Shown: piece after piece, positions 9,153 to 19,302 of the stretch
How positions within the stretch are numbered: position 1 is the first letter of the stretch
How the letters are laid out: the number at the start of each line of letters is the position of its first letter
Assembly: GCA_034696485.1 (NCBI GenBank)
Contig: JAQIWT010000255.1
Location: 1 to 25,913, forward strand
Direction of reading: 5' to 3'
DNA: 25,913 nucleotides
Source of the DNA: Isohypsibius dastychi
Lineage: Eukaryota; Tardigrada; Eutardigrada; Parachela; Isohypsibiidae
The notes under the pieces: model-generated
Seen by the model: the letters and a program-made list of their open reading frames with translations, nothing else
Database searches by the model: none
What the model was told of the DNA's origin: nothing
Translations under genes and position numbers: made by a program

Positions 9153-10190
9153 TCAAAGAGCGATGTCTGGCTGGTTTCTCGCGAAATCTGTTCGTGTGCA
9201 AAGTGGATAATTCGGCATACAACTGTCATTCCAGTATAAAGAAAAATCCGTCCAATGTAGCCTGTGGAATGAGATTTTCTCTCTTTTCCAACAGCTGTCG
9301 CTTATATCCTGTTTTACTGGAGAAAAGAGTCCACAGTCATGCATGGATATCCCTGAAGCATCGGCCAGTTGCCCAAGATATACGTCATCCAGAAAAATTC
9401 TTTGATGTCTTTTTGCAGCATGGATCAGTCGCGGTAAAACTTCGAAAGAAATCACAATAGCGTTACCGTGAATATAGCTTCTGAACGAGTCATTAGCAAA
9501 CTCTTCTCGTGGCAGAAAATGTTTGTTGTCTGGTCGTCTCGGTGGTGATGCCCCACTGGGATAAATTCCACCCACCATGGAGTTTCTGAAAAGTCCTTTC
9601 CTTGATAGGAGAATATGTTGAAGCCCCCACACGTTCAGCCAGTTATCATCATCAATTCTTATCAAGTAGCTTGACATTCTGCGAAATCGATTCAGCCACT
9701 GAATGAGGTAGACTGTCTTGATTGCGGAACTTCGATAGGGATCGTCAAAATCATTGAACTGGAGAATGTCTTCGAATTCTGAATTTTCTAAGGTTATGTT
9801 TCTTTGAATTGTTTCATTCCGTGATCTTCCGATGACAAAAATCACTTCAACATCACGACAAGTTTTCAGCTGTTTTCCCCAAGTATTTCGTATACCGTCC
9901 CGGTAATGAGTCCTCAATGGGCTAGAAATCACTGCAACAAGTAGAAAAATCTTGTCACGATGCGCTCCTCTGACAAGGTGTGGAACAAGAGTCACAGCTG
10001 GTGCGCTGCGGAGCTCACAGTTTTTTGTGCAGATGGTGAAATTATGTACCGAATCAGCCATGTTGATAGCCGATATTATCAAAGCTGAAAATATCACGCT
10101 CAGAATGAGTTTTATCTGATGGGTTCTATTTGTTGGCTGATTCAGGGCGATATCTCCACCAAAAGAATTCATTCTCCATCCCCTGGTCAT
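9153..10190 (-). CDS. GT31 beta-1,3-glycosyltransferase (galactosyltransferase-like), copy B
   Basis: A single frame of 345 residues starting at ATG 10190; a second ATG six codons later could also serve. The signal anchor is residues 27-43 (KLILSVIFSALIISAIN), preceded by a 26-residue cytoplasmic tail. Motifs: RDGIRNTWG at 97-105, DILQFNDFDDPYRSSAIKT, DDD at 170-172 in IRIDDDNWLN, NKHFLPREEF, SYIHGNAIV, and FLDDVYLG from 266. A C-terminal block (SCWKREKISFHRLHW) parallels copy A (ACWKRTQIAVHRIRI), including the conserved His. Several NxT/S sites are present, as expected for a luminal Golgi domain. The likely role is beta-1,3 transfer from a UDP-sugar, with the sugar undetermined. It is intronless, intact, and clearly a paralogue of the gene at 1589. 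Confidence 0.88.
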   Translation of the reverse strand: MTRGWRMNSFGGDIALNQPTNRTHQIKLILSVIFSALIISAINMADSVHNFTICTKNCELRSAPAVTLVPHLVRGAHRDKIFLLVAVISSPLRTHYRDGIRNTWGKQLKTCRDVEVIFVIGRSRNETIQRNITLENSEFEDILQFNDFDDPYRSSAIKTVYLIQWLNRFRRMSSYLIRIDDDNWLNVWGLQHILLSRKGLFRNSMVGGIYPSGASPPRRPDNKHFLPREEFANDSFRSYIHGNAIVISFEVLPRLIHAAKRHQRIFLDDVYLGQLADASGISMHDCGLFSPVKQDISDSCWKREKISFHRLHWTDFSLYWNDSCMPNYPLCTRTDFARNQPDIAL

Positions 10191-11802
10191 TCAGCAGCAT
10201 AGTCTGGACTCGGTAACTGGAGAGGTTTCATGAGACTATTCGGAAACGGCTGTGACTCAGCAACTCGTAGTGACACATTGGCTTGATGCTGTCTGGAATG
10301 ATGTACGGAAATGGCACAGCAAGCAACCCCAGCATGAAATATCTCAGCCAGCCGAATGCACGAATGACGATTGCAGAGCGGTCAGCTGTGTGAGCAGATG
10401 ACAGTCAGTCAAATAAAATGGAGAAATGGAGTGAGGTGTGTCATCATCCGTTGAACCTTCGGTTTCATGAGTGACTCATTCAGATTCTCTCACACTATGA
10501 GCAGGCATGATACTGTGATTGCGCGCAACAATCAACTAACTTTCCGGTGTCACTCGGCAAAATACACAATTCCTTCGGCTAGTTATTGTGCGTGCTCCGG
10601 CGAGACTGTTGCGCAATGAGTGATAATCCAGCAGGGTTTTTACGTCCCAGCCTTGATTTTGATCTGACAAGTACACTTGAAAATTCAGTCGTGAGCGATC
10701 TCTAGGAATTATAACTGATTGGTTAGCGCGAGCGCAAACCTTTTTGCCTCTTGAAAACTGTAAGAAGGAGTAGTAACACAGAAAAAAGCAATGGAAGATT
10801 CTCGATCGATCGATTTCGGGTGAATTCCTCGTCATGTTTCACTCCAGAGAGCCGTGTGGCCTGATTATCACAACTCCTAAGCAATCACCGCCCAGTCATT
10901 GCAGAGTTCCCACGATTTTAGATGTTAGGTAACTTTTGGCAATTTGGACAGTCCCATACGACACGCGCAGCGATCTTGACTTGAACGGAAACACAGGGAT
11001 GAATTTTGGGTTTAAAGTCAAGAAAGCTCAATCCGGAATCGGGTTCACCTTGAAACTCGTGATCTTTCAAGTTGAGCGAGTGGCAGTATTGTCTGGACTG
11101 ATCGAGTCTTTCCAATCAGTGGCCGTATGCAAGTTAGGGGAAAAGGGGAGTGAGGCTCTCGTGAAACAGAGGTGGAGCCAACTGGGGGATAATTCATGGG
11201 GTTGACCGTTGAATTAACAGGGGGTTTTTACGACTTTTGGATGGGGGATTTGGGGGATTCGGGGGTGAGCTTTGTCCATTAAGTAGGGGGGGGGGGGTCC
11301 CTAATATTTCTGGCCAAGTGGTAGGTGGGGGTTACACAAATGTTCTTTTCTAGCACGTTCATGTTGGATCACTCGCAGAATTTCGCTCTGTTTTCGGGAA
11401 GATATCACGAATACTTATGAAGCTAAGGAAGCTGAAGAGTAATGACGACGCCGATAAAAAGTGTTAAATTACAAAACTAGATGCACACATTGATAAGTAC
11501 CGAAACTTAAATTGACACGATCGGGACTGTTCTGGGGCCCTCCCCTGTTCTTTAAAACCGGTAACTCAAAGAGAAAACCAATCTCCAATCGGCAAGAAAA
11601 GCAACGAGTTTTTCTGTACTCCCGGTGTGAAAGCACAAAAAGCTCAAGAAATGGTACGATTTTTCTCTTTAAAACTGCTGATTCTTGAGTGATTTCACTT
11701 CAGATGATGGGCATGTATGCATTTAGTTCAAAATTTACACATTCTCAATCGCCGTCGTTATCACTCAACAGTTTTTTTCAGCTGCTGGACTATACGTCTG
11801 TA
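10191..11802. other. Intergenic stretch, no firm gene; G-rich segment near its right end
   Basis: Minus-strand frame 10536-10835 and overlapping frames on both strands at 10918-11205 have mixed composition and no recognised domain. The main feature is the G-tract cluster at 11220-11297, listed separately. Nothing else could be supported. Confidence 0.35.
11220..11297 (+). other. G-tract cluster, potential G-quadruplex
   Basis: Four runs of five G occur at 11220-11224, 11243-11247, 11252-11256 and 11261-11265, followed by a run of twelve G at 11286-11297. Three of the G5 runs are separated by only 4 bases. This spacing meets the usual sequence rule for an intramolecular G-quadruplex on the plus strand. 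Formation in the cell is inference. Confidence 0.65.
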
Positions 11803-13046
11803 GCCGGCAGAAAGGTTTCCTTGTTTCCCGGTTTCCCTGGGAAACCATTTGAAAGGTTTCCCTACGCAACAAATCTTCGAAAAAACCATTTCAAAACATT
11901 CTCACCAACAATTTATTGTGAGAAACAATATAGATAATTGTCAATAGCCTAAACAAGGATATTTTCGTGCCCACGCTACCATATTTTTAGAAGCTAAGAT
12001 ATAGGAGGTACCATGGCTTCGGCGTTAACTGCACTATGTTTGGGTATTTTCTACAGTTGGCCAATCTCACTCCAGTTGTAACACTTGAACAAAAGATTCA
12101 CTTATAACAAAGAAACGAAGTTACATGCCAACGTGCGTGAAGCAATAAACTGGAACGGTGTGCTTTTCACATGGTTTCCCTCTCACTTTATCACAAGGGT
12201 AACCAGGAAGGGAAACCAGGTAGGGAAACCTTGCAAATAGTTTCCCTCTCAACTGAATAGCAGGGAAACCAGGTAGAGGAATAGGTCCAAATCCCCAAAA
12301 AAATTCAAATTTACATGAGATCACAATCAAACAGTCCGACAGACCTGCCGCGGTACTACTGATCATCGCCTCTGCGCTAAGCAATAACTGGAACCATGTT
12401 AGTTGCTTCACCTGTAGCATCCTGTATCACGCACTGACTTGTGAGAGGGAAACCATTTGCAAGGTTTCCCTACCGGGTTTTCCTACCTGGTTTCCCTCAA
12501 TGTATTGTGAAAGGGAAACCATTTGCAAGGTTTCCCTACCTGGTTTCCCTCAATGTATTGTGAAAGGGAAACCATTTGCAAGGTTTCCCTACCGGGTTTC
12601 CCTACCTGGTTTTCTTGGTTGTACAGTGAGATGTCAACATTTGTAATGGTTTCCCATATCATGCAGTGTGAAGAAAAGCACTTGGTGCAATTTATTTCGC
12701 CGCTCACTGCGGCATTTAACTGCGTTCATACTTTATCGTCGAATTTTTGTTGAAATTTTATGACTGACAGGCATTTCGTCAGCTGCTGGTAATCCGATAC
12801 CGCATTGATCTCGAGGGTAACAAGAGCACTTTTCAAGTTTTCGGGCGCCTGGGAAATTCACCTTATACATCTTGATTCCCAAATACAATATATTGTCGGA
12901 ATTCTTATATGTTTTTAACTGACAAATATGTGAAATAACATTTAGGCTGTTTGCTTGAAAATTTCGCGTAGAGGGAAACCTTGCAGATGGTTTCCCAAAA
13001 AAGGTTTCCCAGGGAAACCGGGAAACAGGGAAACCTTTCTGCCGGC
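11803..13046. mobile_element. 1.24-kb non-autonomous inverted-repeat element with internal GGGAAACC repeats
   Basis: The left end (TA/GCCGGCAGAAAGGTTTCC at 11801) and right end (reverse complement at 13048) match nearly base for base for about 44 bp. They then continue with an insertion and more divergence to about 85-90 bp. TA borders both sides (11801-11802 and 13047-13048), fitting a TA duplication; the match extends to TGTA, so the exact boundary is uncertain. The interior is full of GGGAAACC and GGTTTCCC words in both orientations and has no transposase frame. It behaves like a foldback or MITE-type element mobilised by another element's enzyme. Confidence 0.75.
12441..12628. repeat. Minisatellite of about 54-66 bp units inside the TIR element
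   Basis: About three tandem units each begin GGGAAACCATTTGCAAGG, go through TTTCCCTACC-type words and end near TCAATGTATTGT or a variant. Units differ by the presence or absence of a 12-bp CGGGTTTCCCTA-like insert, giving 66, 54 and 66 bp. Inverted relatives lie at about 12165-12270 and at both ends of the element. Confidence 0.75.
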
Positions 13047-13490
13047 TACATATGTCATACTCCCCCCAACAGAGCAAATTCTTCGAACTCCTGTTTTCTC
13101 ACTAGTCTTAAATGGTTTCCTCGAACCGATGAGAGTTGCTAAATTTCGTAAAAAGGTCCCGTACCGCAGGTATTTTAAACCCTATCGGCATCAGTCAGAG
13201 GACATTGATTTCGAGCTTCGGCTGACTGGTTTTACTCTTTGACATTATGAGATACTTCAGTGTCTATCAACTGTTGACTTGTGCTCATTTCCGAAGCATT
13301 TGTTGTACATATCTCTCAATTTCGTTCTCCTTAAAACTTGAGGATAAGCACATTGTCTCTGCGAGATACTGTGCAAATATTGTTTCTCTGTGTAATTTTG
13401 TTAGCAAAACAGTATATAACTTGCATAAGTGGCCTGAAAGCACAAATAATGGCTCACATCACAAAAATATCTGTTGATTCAAAAACAAGA
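13047..13490. other. Flank of the TIR element; one weak plus-strand frame
   Basis: From about 13080 to 13242 a plus-strand frame reads as a basic segment (MRVAKFRKKVPYRRYFKPYR) and ends at 13242. It runs back into the TIR element, so any gene would have been interrupted by that insertion. No domain is recognised. The rest is AT-rich without visible features. Confidence 0.3.
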
Positions 13491-13492
13491 TA

Positions 13493-13590
13493 CAGGTCTC
13501 CCAATAATTCCTCGAAAAACCAAGCCCCACCCCCATTCGTTTAGTACTGGAGGCGGGGCTAGGTTTTTCAGGGAATTATTGGGAGACCTG
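13493..13590. mobile_element. 98-bp palindromic MITE with TA target duplication
   Basis: Arms of about 41 bp pair almost perfectly: 13493 onward (CAGGTCTCCCAATAATTCC) with the reverse complement of 13549-13590. Only a few mismatches and a loop of about 15 bp are present. TA lies on both sides (13491-13492 and 13591-13592). The CAGGT terminus and TA duplication suit a mariner-type family. There is no coding capacity. Confidence 0.88.
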
Positions 13591-13592
13591 TA

Positions 13593-14625
13593 GAAGTGTT
13601 TCAAGAGAATTCGCAAACAGGCATCGAACAGCTTTTGAAGTGTTCATGATGTATGCAAATGTCACGAGAATAATCCAGACTTCAGGAGATTCCAAACGAA
13701 GAACGAGTGAAGTGCATGCTTCAAGAATGATCGCCAAAACCATCAGTAAGCTATTCAGAGAGGAAAATTCAAGTTACCGAAAACTCGAAATCAATAGTTT
13801 TGACTGATTCCGATGTGTGAAAAAGAACAATTCTTCCAGTCGAGAGGTTCGAAGAGGTTCTTTCGGTTTGGTTTGTAAAAACTGCTGGGCAGAAAAACAG
13901 TTTTTTGAGCCCCGGCTTTGATAGATCTGAGCGTTCAAAAATATTGTCCCAGACGAGTACGAGCATGGATGTTGCTTTGGCCGACAAATACACTTCAAAT
14001 GAAACTATCACTTCGTATATTGAGGTACTCAGTCTCACAGGATGGATTTTGACAGCCAATGTTATGCTGCGGATTTTTTTATTCTTTTTTATTTATTTAT
14101 CTCACACCACATTGGTGTGCCACGGGCGGAGGTATCACGATTGCTAATTCAGGCATCGAAAAGCATACGCTGGTGAATGTTTTCTTAGCTCACATTGCAA
14201 TGCTCACATTGCACGGAGCTCAATTGAGCTCCGGCTTGATGAAAACCCCTGGACTTTCTTTGCTCAGAACGCAGTCTAGCCAAACGAAAGTCATACCGAG
14301 GATTATTACATCACACTGGGAAATCCTATTCCTGCGAGGATGTTTCTCTCAGGGTTTGGACCCATTCATTCTCAACCCACCAATTCAGTGTATTTCCCTG
14401 TTCACTTTTTCGGTGATTATGCCGTTCATTTTAACATGCAAAAACATGTCTCCGGAAGTTTAAACACTTCTAACTCAGCATAAAGTCTACTTGCGTCTCA
14501 AAAACAAAAGGAACAGTATTATTTGTGCATCATCGAATTGCAGGTACCCCATTTACGGTATGATCAGCCAAGCGAAGTGCGCCAAGACACCTCATTTAAA
14601 GAATTTTTTGACGCTCAGTACACAC
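13593..14625. other. Intergenic stretch with a possible decayed coding segment
   Basis: An 18-bp perfect palindrome GGAGCTCAATTGAGCTCC lies at 14215-14232. One plus-strand frame from about 14150 to 14483 is open except for a single TAG at 14277-14279. It looks protein-like on both sides (SIELRLDENPWTFFAQNAV before; NSVYFPVHFFGDYAVHFN after). An open minus-strand frame at 13769-14059 also exists. None matches a family I recognise, so a decayed gene is possible but unproven. Confidence 0.25.
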
Positions 14626-16515
14626 CTAGGAAAGAATAACGGCCATTTTATCAACAATATGTCTTCTCAGCCCGTCATATATATTTCTCAGCCGTGTCTC
14701 CACTAGCCATTTTGGTTTGAAGTCTTGAAGTCCATATTGAATCTTCCTCGAATGCAGCAGAATAGCCGACGTTTTCGGATCAGCAGTTTTGATTCTCGCC
14801 CCGTTGACAAAGAGCATCGGAACGTGAACGGCTGGTTCCAATCCAAATTTTCCCCGGCAGATGTATTTGGATCGGTAGTTGATCTCGTATGTGTAGTTCT
14901 GCCGATAAATTGGGTTCCTCGCTACTCGGAGTGTCCCGATGGTGTTGCGTGGGCTGCTATTAGCCTGTTTTATAATGCTGCTACGGAAAACGTAACAGTC
15001 AGTGTTCGACGCGAGAAATGTGGAGAAACTGCCTGGTTGTGAGAAGCTCACAAATTCATCCATATCAACTGAAAAACAAACAGCTCGGTTCGACAAACAT
15101 TTCAGTTGCTGGATGAACAACGGCAGCTTGAGACTATTCCAGGCTGGCATGACATTCTGATAAATTTTCCCTCAAACCACTGTCGACACACAGTTATCAA
15201 ATTGATGATATTTTTGAGTAACAGTCTGAAGTTGAGGTGAGTTTTGGGTACAAAAAATTGCATGAACAGAAAACGAGATCGTTACATTTGAACTTCAATG
15301 CCCGGGTTATTACAAAACGCACAAACTATGACCGTGAAATCTACTTTACTCACCATTCAGGACGTATTCAGCCTCGTATCCAAAGCGCATGAAACAATCG
15401 TTCATACTAGCCAACTGCCCGACATTATTTATCTGCTCCACTCCCACTGGCAGATTCCACGCCATTAACGTCGCATTCCCAGATTTCTCATAGTATTCCA
15501 AAGTTTTGAGAATATTTCTATCAGTCTGATTCAAGACGTATACAACAAAATGCCCCACTCCAATGCTCTGATAATATTCAATAAACTCGATGATGTTTAA
15601 TGCCGAATATGCGTCTCCAAATAAAGGCGATCCGCAATGAATAATGCTTTTGTCTGTTTTTAATCGCCCTAGCAATTTCGGAATCGGGAACTCCATGGAA
15701 ATGTTAACATCTGAGTTCACCAAACGCAAAAATCCAGCGGTTCGCGGAGCCCCGCTGCAGTCACACCTGACCTGAATTGCCATAAAGTTTGACCATGCCT
15801 GGTCCGGAACAACTTGGAATTTCCCGGGGAAAAAAGTCGTGATTTCACTGTGGAATTCTAATGTCCAGTTTGTGGAATGCCAGAATCCAAATTCAGCAAA
15901 TTTCCCAATCCCGGTGATCATGAGGACCCTGTATTTTCTTGATTGTGGTATTTTGTACAATGCTGAGTAGAAATACAAATTCTCAGCGAACATGCGAAAG
16001 TGGTCACTTCTTCGCTTGAACCTCATGGTGGCAACATCAGACGCGTTGGGTGGATACGCTGATGACAATAGGGAGGTCAGCACAGATGGTTTGTCTTTAT
16101 GTGCTTCCATGGAGTTGAGAATCTTTTCGGTCTCCCGAATCGCACGACCTTCGTGGACATTTCGATCGACATGTTCCCAATACTGTATTTGATTTTCAGA
16201 AGTTTCTTTGGAAAATTCCTCCGCTCTGTGGACTCGCTGATTTGATGCAAAAAATAAGAAAACTGAAATGAAAACACCGAGAATGTGTTCAACAGAAGTA
16301 GCAACATAACAAAAATTAAACGTGGAAAAATTGTCAAAGTTTGAACTTTTGAAGTATCAAACCGATAATTTCACAATATCGAATATTCATATAGCGAATT
16401 TGTAGGCACAAGGCAATACAGTGTGAGTCAAGGAGGCCTTACAGCAACAAAGTAGAAGTATCAGCACAGACGTGAGCACGGAGGTCCGGTGAGTTGTATG
16501 ATATCCGAATCGCAT
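14626..16515 (-). CDS. GT92 (DUF23) glycosyltransferase, three exons
   Basis: The gene is modelled on the minus strand as 16515..16443, 16262..15354 and 15068..14626, giving 474 residues. Exon 1 (24 codons plus one base) ends in LILLLCC before a GTAAGG donor. A 180-bp intron ends TTTCATTTCAG and the frame continues FFLFFASNQ, so the two exons together make one continuous signal anchor of about 20 residues; the phases match exactly. The second intron (285 bp, GTGAGT to TTTTTCAG) joins YVLN to VDMDEFVSF, rebuilding the GT92 DxD-E motif at about residues 329-332. Also visible are HCGSPLFGD (about 223-231), IIEFIEYYQSIGVGHFVVYV, MNDCFMRFG, SKYICRGKFGLEPAVHV and a late ILLHSRK. The worked example of this family is nematode GALT-1, a beta-1,4-galactosyltransferase acting on core fucose. 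Donor and acceptor here are unproven, but galactose transfer in the Golgi is likely. Confidence 0.87.
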
Positions 16516-18119
16516 TCCTCGATATCGGAATGTGAGCAAAGAAACATCTGATCAGAAACTGACAAATCAAGTTCTGTCACCATTTTTCACAGATCTTCCC
16601 GAGGAACGTATACACAATGAACTTTCGAAGTGACCGCCATGTCATCTTCCATCAATCAGCAATTTTGCTAGGTTTTCCCAATAGCGAAAACAAGGGCACT
16701 TTGAAGGGGGAAAGCTATTGTGTTGAATGCGTAGGGTGTCAATCATGTGCCGAATCAGTGTCCAATCATGTGCCAATGTACGGTTTGAGGTCGCACCATA
16801 GAATCGACCATTGTTCTTGGAGGTATTTGACAAATAACTTTTCGGATGTTCCTGATTCCAGTCACGTGATATGAATATGAGCTAACGGTATGTTCTTGTA
16901 GATCTGAGGAGCTGCTGCATGCTTCATGTGGCGTTTGTCAGCGGTTGCCGTTGCAGCTCACTGATAGTTAAAGCTGACTGTTGTTGCCTGCAGATACCTG
17001 TTGCGACTTCTGGCATGTAAAGTGGTCTGACTAGTCTATCTCAGCAGGGATTGTAAGCTCGTGATCTCCTGATGTTAGTTCGAATCGGCTGCCGCTGTTT
17101 GTGGCTATGAGTGGCTTGCTCACTGTAATGAAGGTTTGGGCTGCTTTTTTGGGTGAAGCTATTTTGGGTGAATTACAGCTCGAATTACATCTCACTCAGA
17201 GTTTGGGTAACCTACCTACACTCAACTGAATATTGTATGAGCAATTAGAACGCCAGCCGTTTTGAAACTCGAGCACATTCCGGCAGGAGTCAGTGTTTCA
17301 TTTTAGACAATGTACAGATTCCTTGATCTGTCATTGATTTCGCAGCAAAAATAATCATAGGTAGCTGAATTTTGCTCCTGTATGTGCATTCTTATCGTTG
17401 ACTAGGCGATGACGTGGCTTAAGGCATGGCAGTGTCACAAGGTGACAGAATGTGACTCATGAAGTTAACCTGGAAATGTCCCCTTAACCAGCCGCCATAG
17501 AACCTGCAGTATGATCTCCGGAAAGACGAGCTAGAGATACAAGTTAAACCGACAAGCACACGACCGCAGAACTGGAAACAATTTGGCCTTGGATTCAGCC
17601 AAGTTGATGCGTCGATACGGTATTGCGCACTTCAACAAAAGTGCGTGGAAGTCCTGTCATATCTCGTACGTCCATCGTTTCGATGAAAGCCACTAAGAAA
17701 CCTGAGCAGTTAGTGTCGTGTAGCCCTAAAAGCATTACGTTCCTCAATTACCTGGGCGGTCGTGGGGGGTTCAAGTATCGGTTTTGGTTGACGACATGGC
17801 CCATTCATACTTATAAACCGGGTAGCAATGCTTGAGTGAGAGGGTGAGCATCGGCAGATTTGAATCTGAGGCTGAACTTAGCGGCTCTTGAGTTGGAGAA
17901 TGATAAACCAAATTACAAGAGATACGGCACTTCTGATACACATTCTCAGTGCAGTTGACATCATGGAAGCACAACCCAGTGAAAATGCCTGAACTATATT
18001 GTCAAGATGAGCTCGTGCAGCTCGTGTTCGAGATGACAGCGATATAACCATGGAGTCGGTTCTGCTATGGAGCTCTTGAACAGGTACTTCTCCCATCGAG
18101 GCCGTCACATCACACCTGT
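16516..18119. other. Intergenic stretch upstream of GT92; one weak cysteine-rich frame
   Basis: No firm gene. On the minus strand a frame from 17988 (after a TAGTTCAG acceptor-like site) to 17771 reads CFHDVNCTENVYQKCRISCN, with spaced cysteines like a small secreted domain. An overlapping frame (18108-17878) ends in a hydrophobic SAVSLVIWFIILQLKSR. They are mutually exclusive and unrecognised. The left part, next to the GT92 start, should hold that gene's promoter, but no motif is clear. Confidence 0.25.
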
Positions 18120-18124
18120 TTATT
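18119..18124 (-). terminator. AATAAA downstream of the LRR gene, overlapping a small ORF stop
   Basis: AATAAA on the minus strand lies 298 bp past the LRR stop at 18422 and overlaps the TAA of the 55-residue frame at 18120-18287. It could end either transcript. Confidence 0.35.
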
Positions 18125-18287
18125 GAGCGATAAGTTTGTGATCACAGATTATTAAAGTTGGAACAGTTAGCCTCAGCGCTATAGAACAGGTCGGAAGCTT
18201 CATATAATAATGGACGTCAGGCAAATTGTCCACAGTAACGTGACATGGTAGCAGCAACAGCAAAGTCCCGAAAAAGTGCGATTTCAT
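18120..18287 (-). CDS. Possible small secreted protein, 55 residues
   Basis: An ATG frame starting at 18287 begins MKSHFFGTLLLLLPCHVTV, a good secretory signal peptide pattern (Lys, Leu-rich core, then small and polar residues). About 36 further residues include cysteines in KLPTCSIALRL and LIICDHK. The stop overlaps an AATAAA signal. It lies 134 bp past the LRR gene on the same strand, so it could be 3' untranslated sequence of that gene or a separate short gene. A phase-1 splice from this frame to the cysteine-rich segment at 17988-17771 is also possible. No family is recognised. Not certain to be coding. Confidence 0.3.
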   Translation of the reverse strand: MKSHFFGTLLLLLPCHVTVDNLPDVHYYMKLPTCSIALRLTVPTLIICDHKLIAQ

Positions 18288-18421
18288 AAGATCGGAAATT
18301 CATTTCCATCGTGTCCAGCAACCTCGCACTTAAACAACACTGGCCAGGGTCACCATCCATTCTACTCACATCGAACCGCAACCAAAGAAATTTATGTACC
18401 AACCCGTGAAAGTCTCCTCAT

Positions 18422-19302
18422 TTACAAGCTGCTCGTCACAATCTCCGGATTCTTGTCAACAACTCTCTCGGAACAGTAGAACTCACGACCGAACGAACTA
18501 TCCGATATTGATTCACTGAGATATGCACCAATATGAAAAACATCACCCGGCTCCCGGTTCCTCAGCAGGAGTTTAGGATTGCTACTCAGATAAAAAACCA
18601 GCCAGTTATACTGAGTTCCGCAAAGAAATCGATCCACACTTGGTCGCTCGATGACGCCGTTTTCCAATCCGTCGTCCAAGCTGAACTCCTGCAGACTGTG
18701 AAGCTCCCGCAAAACGTTGTTTTGGATCGACTGCACGTTCGAGTAGGAAAAAACAAGTGATCTGAGGTTCTTGAACTGCGCCATTCCTTGCAACTCTAGC
18801 TCGACATTTTGACAAAGAAAGAACTCTATCTTGACCACGTTTTTCAAATCAAAACCAGTCAGTGTTTTTGTACTGAAATTGTTGCAATGTTGAAACTCCA
18901 GAATGATGATATTATTAGCCATCGGGGACAGTGTTTCTTTTGTGGGAGTGAATAATCCGCCGACGCAACGGAAGCTCACTTTAATGGGACTTGTTGGAAC
19001 AAAGTGCGCAAGGTTTCCGAAATATTCTTTAATGACATCTTTCGAGGCTGCTGGATCACACACGCTTTCGAATATCGCTCGTGGACAGTCATCTCCGAAG
19101 TGATTCATATGACATGCTTCGTTTCCAACTCTCCGGCACACTTCCGAGTCGAGAACTACAGTTTCGAGTCCACCTGTAGAAAGGAACTGTCAAAAGAATC
19201 GTCGAGTCTCCAAGTTTGCGAACCTTCAGAGATCGAATGGCAACTGGGACTGAATTCCAAGAGCATACTGAAAAAGATAAGTATTTTCCTAAGGAACTCC
19301 AT
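18422..19302 (-). CDS. Secreted leucine-rich-repeat protein, two exons
   Basis: The gene is modelled as 19302..19224 joined to 19173..18422 on the minus strand, giving 276 residues. Exon 1 encodes MEFLRKILIFFSMLLEFSPS and a few more residues, a clear signal peptide. A 50-bp intron (donor GTTCGC, weak; acceptor TCCTTTCTACAG, good) joins in phase to a cysteine-rich N-terminal cap (VCRRVGNEACHMNHFGDDCP). About five irregular leucine-rich repeats follow: NNIIILEFQHCNNFSTKTL, LKNVVKIEFFLCQNVEL, FKNLRSLVFSYSNVQSIQNN, LHSLQEFSLDDG and so on. The last part has Cys residues (FLCGTQ, FYCSE) like a C-terminal cap. No membrane segment or GPI-type tail is seen, unless a further exon is reached from a GTAAAT site overlapping the stop. 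It would act outside the cell, probably in binding. Its ligand is unknown, and I cannot link it to the glycan enzymes beyond proximity. Confidence 0.72.

Noticed and set aside
12165-13040. Regularly repeated GGGAAACC units as a CRISPR-like array
   Set aside because: Units are variable, occur in both orientations, lack unique spacers of constant length, and lie inside an element in animal DNA.
16077-16337. Minus-strand frame with a leucine-rich start as a separate signal-anchor gene
   Set aside because: Its far end overlaps the GT92 exon 2 in another frame; the GT92 frame is open there and splices in phase to a better anchor exon.
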